Of a stretch of 64,000 nucleotides of DNA, positions 61,665 to 64,000 are shown one piece after another. Position 1 is the first letter of the stretch. Every line of letters begins with the position of its first letter. The DNA is taken from positions 1 through 64,000 of the forward strand of contig NZ_JAKLOY010000002.1 of assembly GCF_023652955.1 (NCBI RefSeq), in the 5' to 3' direction. The position numbers and the translations under genes are program-made. Below the pieces are notes generated by a model, which saw only the letters and a list, made by a program, of their open reading frames with translations, had not been told where the DNA came from and ran no database searches. The DNA is from Geomonas sp. Red32. Lineage in GTDB: Bacteria > Desulfobacterota > Desulfuromonadia > Geobacterales > Geobacteraceae.

Positions 61665-62479
61665 CGCAAACCGCCCATTCATCCGGCGCCCGCTGGGGTG
61701 TCAAACGCATCCCGGTCTGTGGTCTCGGGATCGATTCCCTCACCCTCAACGAACTGATGCCCCTATTGGACCGCATGGTGGAGAGCAGCAACGGTTCCTA
61801 CGTTTCCTTCGTGGACGGGAACCTCTTCGCCCGCGCGCTTCAGGATCCCACCATCGTGGAGGTGCTTTCCAACGCCACGATGGCGCTCCCCGACGGGGCG
61901 ATGCTGATGGTGGCCTCCCGGCTCCTCGGCGAACCGCTCGCCCAGCGCCTGGTCGGTCCCAACGTGCTCTTGAGCTACCTGCGCCACGCCGCCCCCCTGG
62001 GACGGCGGCACTTCCTCTACGGAGGCGCCCCGGGGATTGCCGAGCTCATGAAGGAAAAACTGACCGCGGAGATTCCGGGACTTAGGGTGGTCGGCACCTA
62101 CTGCCCCCCCTTTAGACCGCTCACCGAAGAGGAGGAGGGGGAGGTCAAGCGGATGATCGAGGAGAGCGGGGCGGAGGTCATCTGGGTCGGTCTCGGCGCC
62201 CCCAAACAGGATATCTGGATGGCCGAGCACGTAGGCCGCATCCAGGTCCCGCTCATGCTCGGCGTCGGCGCGGCTTTCGATTACCTGAGCGGTACTAAGA
62301 AACGCGCCCCCCTCATCGTCCAACGTCTCGGGATGGAATGGCTGCACCGGATGTGCACCCAGGGAGGGAGGATCTTCTGGCGTAACGCCAAGAGCCTGCC
62401 GCTCTCCTTTTACTCGGTGGTGAAAGAGGTGGTCAGGGTCAGGGTTGGCGGAGCCCGCACCGGAGGAGGTCTGTCATGA
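61661..62479 (+). CDS. WecG/TagA/CpsF family glycosyltransferase
   Basis: 272 aa, GT26. Motifs: VSFVDGNLFARAL, MALPDGAMLMVASRLLG (the conserved Asp), VGLGAPKQDIWMAEH and LMLGVGAAFDYLSGTKKRAP. Family members transfer ManNAc or ManNAcA to an undecaprenyl-PP-linked sugar as the second step of assembly. The C-terminal basic segment is a membrane-contact region. It fits with the initiating transferase at 63449. Confidence 0.9.
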   Translation: MTQTAHSSGARWGVKRIPVCGLGIDSLTLNELMPLLDRMVESSNGSYVSFVDGNLFARALQDPTIVEVLSNATMALPDGAMLMVASRLLGEPLAQRLVGPNVLLSYLRHAAPLGRRHFLYGGAPGIAELMKEKLTAEIPGLRVVGTYCPPFRPLTEEEEGEVKRMIEESGAEVIWVGLGAPKQDIWMAEHVGRIQVPLMLGVGAAFDYLSGTKKRAPLIVQRLGMEWLHRMCTQGGRIFWRNAKSLPLSFYSVVKEVVRVRVGGARTGGGLS

Positions 62480-63435
62480 AGAAAGTGCTGGTTACCGGAG
62501 CCACCGGCTTCGTCGGGCGGGTAGTCTGCCGCCGGCTGCTCGACCGTGGGCTGGCGGTGAGAGGGACCCTGCTCCCCGGTGAGCCGTCCTTAGCGCTGGT
62601 GCCAGGGGTAGAAGGGGCCACTGTCGATCCCTTAGGCCCCGATACCGACTGGCGGCAGGCGCTTCAGGGGATCGACGGTGTCATCCACCTGGCGGCCCGC
62701 GTCCATATTATGAACGACACGGCGGCCGATCCGCTGGTGGAGTTTCGCAAGGTAAACCTGGCCGGCACCGCTCGGCTGGGGGCTCAGGCGGCTGAGTGCG
62801 GTGTGCGGCGGCTGGTCTTCGTCAGTTCGGTGAAGGTCAACGGCGAGGAGTCTCCGGCCCCTTACCGTCCCGATTCCCCTCCCAAACCGATCGATCCGTA
62901 CGGGATCTCGAAGCACGAGGCGGAACAGGCCCTGAGGAGGATCGAGGCCCTGAGTGGGCTCGAGGTGGCGGTGGTACGGCCGACCCTGGTGTACGGACCG
63001 GGAGTGAAGGCCAACTTCCTTCAGCTCATGAAGGTGGTGGAGCGTGGGATCCCGCTGCCGCTTGGGTCGGTCGACAACCGCCGCACCCTCGTCTACGTGG
63101 AAAACCTCGCCGACGCCCTGGCCGCCTGCCTCCTCCATCCTGCCGCGGCCGGGGAAACCTTTTTGGTAGGGGAGGGGGGCGACCTTTCCACCCCCGATCT
63201 CATCCGCGGTATCGCCCGCTCGCTTAACCGCCCGGCCCGTCTCTATCCCATCCCTTGCTCGCTTTTGCGCCTGGCGGGGCGGCTCACCGGGAAGAGCGGG
63301 GCCGTCGACCGGCTGCTTGGCTCGCTCACCGTCGACGATTCTGCCATCCGCGGCAAGCTGGGGTGGACTCCCCCCTTCACGACCGAGGAGGGGCTGAGGG
63401 AAACCGGAGCCTGGTTCAAAAACGCCATCAAATGA
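62476..63435 (+). CDS. NAD(P)-dependent nucleotide-sugar epimerase/reductase (SDR, WbpV/WbuV-like)
   Basis: Extended SDR, 319 aa. GATGFVGRVVCRRLL is the dinucleotide site, HLAARVHIMND the strand 4 motif, VSSVKVNGE and PYGISKHEAE give the catalytic Ser and YxxxK. The HVM/HIMND and LVYGPGVKANF forms are typical of the group next to WecA/PglC-like transferases, thought to reduce UDP-4-keto-6-deoxy sugars, giving QuiNAc or FucNAc. Specificity is inferred from neighbours. Confidence 0.87.
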   Translation: MKKVLVTGATGFVGRVVCRRLLDRGLAVRGTLLPGEPSLALVPGVEGATVDPLGPDTDWRQALQGIDGVIHLAARVHIMNDTAADPLVEFRKVNLAGTARLGAQAAECGVRRLVFVSSVKVNGEESPAPYRPDSPPKPIDPYGISKHEAEQALRRIEALSGLEVAVVRPTLVYGPGVKANFLQLMKVVERGIPLPLGSVDNRRTLVYVENLADALAACLLHPAAAGETFLVGEGGDLSTPDLIRGIARSLNRPARLYPIPCSLLRLAGRLTGKSGAVDRLLGSLTVDDSAIRGKLGWTPPFTTEEGLRETGAWFKNAIK

Positions 63436-63448
63436 CGGAGCCCTGCCG

Positions 63449-64000
63449 ATGAAGCGTCTCTTCGATTTCGTCCTTACCCTGCTGCTCATGGTGCTCTTCC
63501 TGGTGCCGATGCTGCTGGTCGCCCTAGCCGTCAAGCTGACCTCCACGGGGCCGGTCCTCTACTGGTCCGACCGGGTCGGCAGGCACAACCTGATCTTCAG
63601 GATGCCCAAGTTCCGCACCATGAGGACGGATACTCCGCCGGTGGCCACCCACCTCCTCACCGATCCCGACCGTTTCCTCACCCCGATCGGCAAATTCCTG
63701 CGCAAGTCGAGCCTGGACGAGCTTCCCCAGCTCTACAGCATCCTCAAGGGGGACATGAGCTTCGTAGGTCCGCGCCCCGCGCTCTTCAACCAGGACGACC
63801 TGGTGGCCCTGCGGACCGAGAAGGGGGTCCACACCCTCACCCCCGGCCTGACCGGCTGGGCCCAGATCAACGGCCGCGACGAGCTCCCGATCCCGGTCAA
63901 GGTCGACTACGACGCCTATTACCTCGCCAACCGCGGCTTTTTCTTCGATCTCCGCATCATGATGCTCACCTTTCTGAAAGTTGTCCGCCGAGAGGGGGTC
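63449..64000 (+). CDS. Initiating phospho-sugar transferase (PglC/WcaJ C-domain family), cut by window end
   Basis: 184 codons are visible with no stop; family members of this short type run to about 190-210 aa, so little is missing. One N-terminal re-entrant helix (LFDFVLTLLLMVLFLVPMLL), then LIFRMPKFRTMRTDT, LRKSSLDELPQLYSILKGDM with the catalytic Asp-Glu pair, and FVGPRPAL. It moves a sugar phosphate from a UDP-sugar to undecaprenyl phosphate, the first step of the glycan, probably with the sugar made by the preceding reductase. Confidence 0.92.
   Translation, partial: MKRLFDFVLTLLLMVLFLVPMLLVALAVKLTSTGPVLYWSDRVGRHNLIFRMPKFRTMRTDTPPVATHLLTDPDRFLTPIGKFLRKSSLDELPQLYSILKGDMSFVGPRPALFNQDDLVALRTEKGVHTLTPGLTGWAQINGRDELPIPVKVDYDAYYLANRGFFFDLRIMMLTFLKVVRREGV

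Overview
The window looks like chromosomal DNA of a Geobacter-type bacterium (Desulfuromonadales, e.g. Geobacter/Citrifermentans/Geomonas). The reasons are the order kdsB-pyrG-kdsA-kdsD-kdsC, a Fur/FeoB/DtxR-FeoA iron block, a large self-contained chemotaxis cluster and high-GC, densely overlapping operons. Genus is inferred from gene content and order, not from a marker gene.

Region 1 (1-13300) is accessory DNA. Twelve mostly unrelated genes all lie on the + strand, and most have their own 100-390 bp leader: small membrane or secreted proteins, an aldo/keto reductase, an RDD protein, a divergent nucleotide-cyclase-like protein followed by two membrane-anchored proteins, an orphan FTP/PepSY-type propeptide protein, and two paralogous secreted TPR proteins. 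Several gaps hold imperfect palindromes with the R''-L''-loop-L'-R' layout of integron attC sites. One gap holds the 3' end (domains V and VI) of a group II intron. Five gaps also hold longer palindromes of the kind moved by REP-associated tyrosine transposases (RAYTs), and a full RAYT gene closes the region at 12287-13297. I read this as the distal part of an integron-like cassette array, colonised by RAYT palindromes and a group II intron. No integrase is visible; it would lie left of position 1.

Region 2 (13300-18000) is on the minus strand: a MoxR AAA+ ATPase, a vWA protein and a small partner in tight overlap, then a 398-aa protein of unknown function and a 29-aa membrane peptide.

Region 3 (18100-22400) is a YtxH-type protein, Fur, then FeoB behind a Fur-box-like site, a zinc-ribbon protein and a DtxR-type regulator fused to a FeoA domain: ferrous iron uptake with its control.

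Region 4 (22500-30900) is a chemotaxis-type pathway on the + strand: a soluble receptor-like protein, a STAS protein, CheY-like, CheA, CheR, CheD, CheB and an EAL-HDOD protein. There is no separate CheW.

Region 5 (31000-36100) makes and activates KDO for lipopolysaccharide: kdsB, pyrG (CTP supply), kdsA, kdsD and kdsC.

Region 6 (36200-64000) is a surface polysaccharide locus: a Wzz-type chain-length protein, two flippases, a ligase/polymerase, about ten glycosyltransferases, five methyltransferases, two acyltransferases, a pyruvyltransferase-like protein, a WecG/TagA enzyme, a nucleotide-sugar reductase and, running off the right edge, an initiating phospho-sugar transferase. It appears to be two transcription units split by a 310-bp gap near 45.6 kb.
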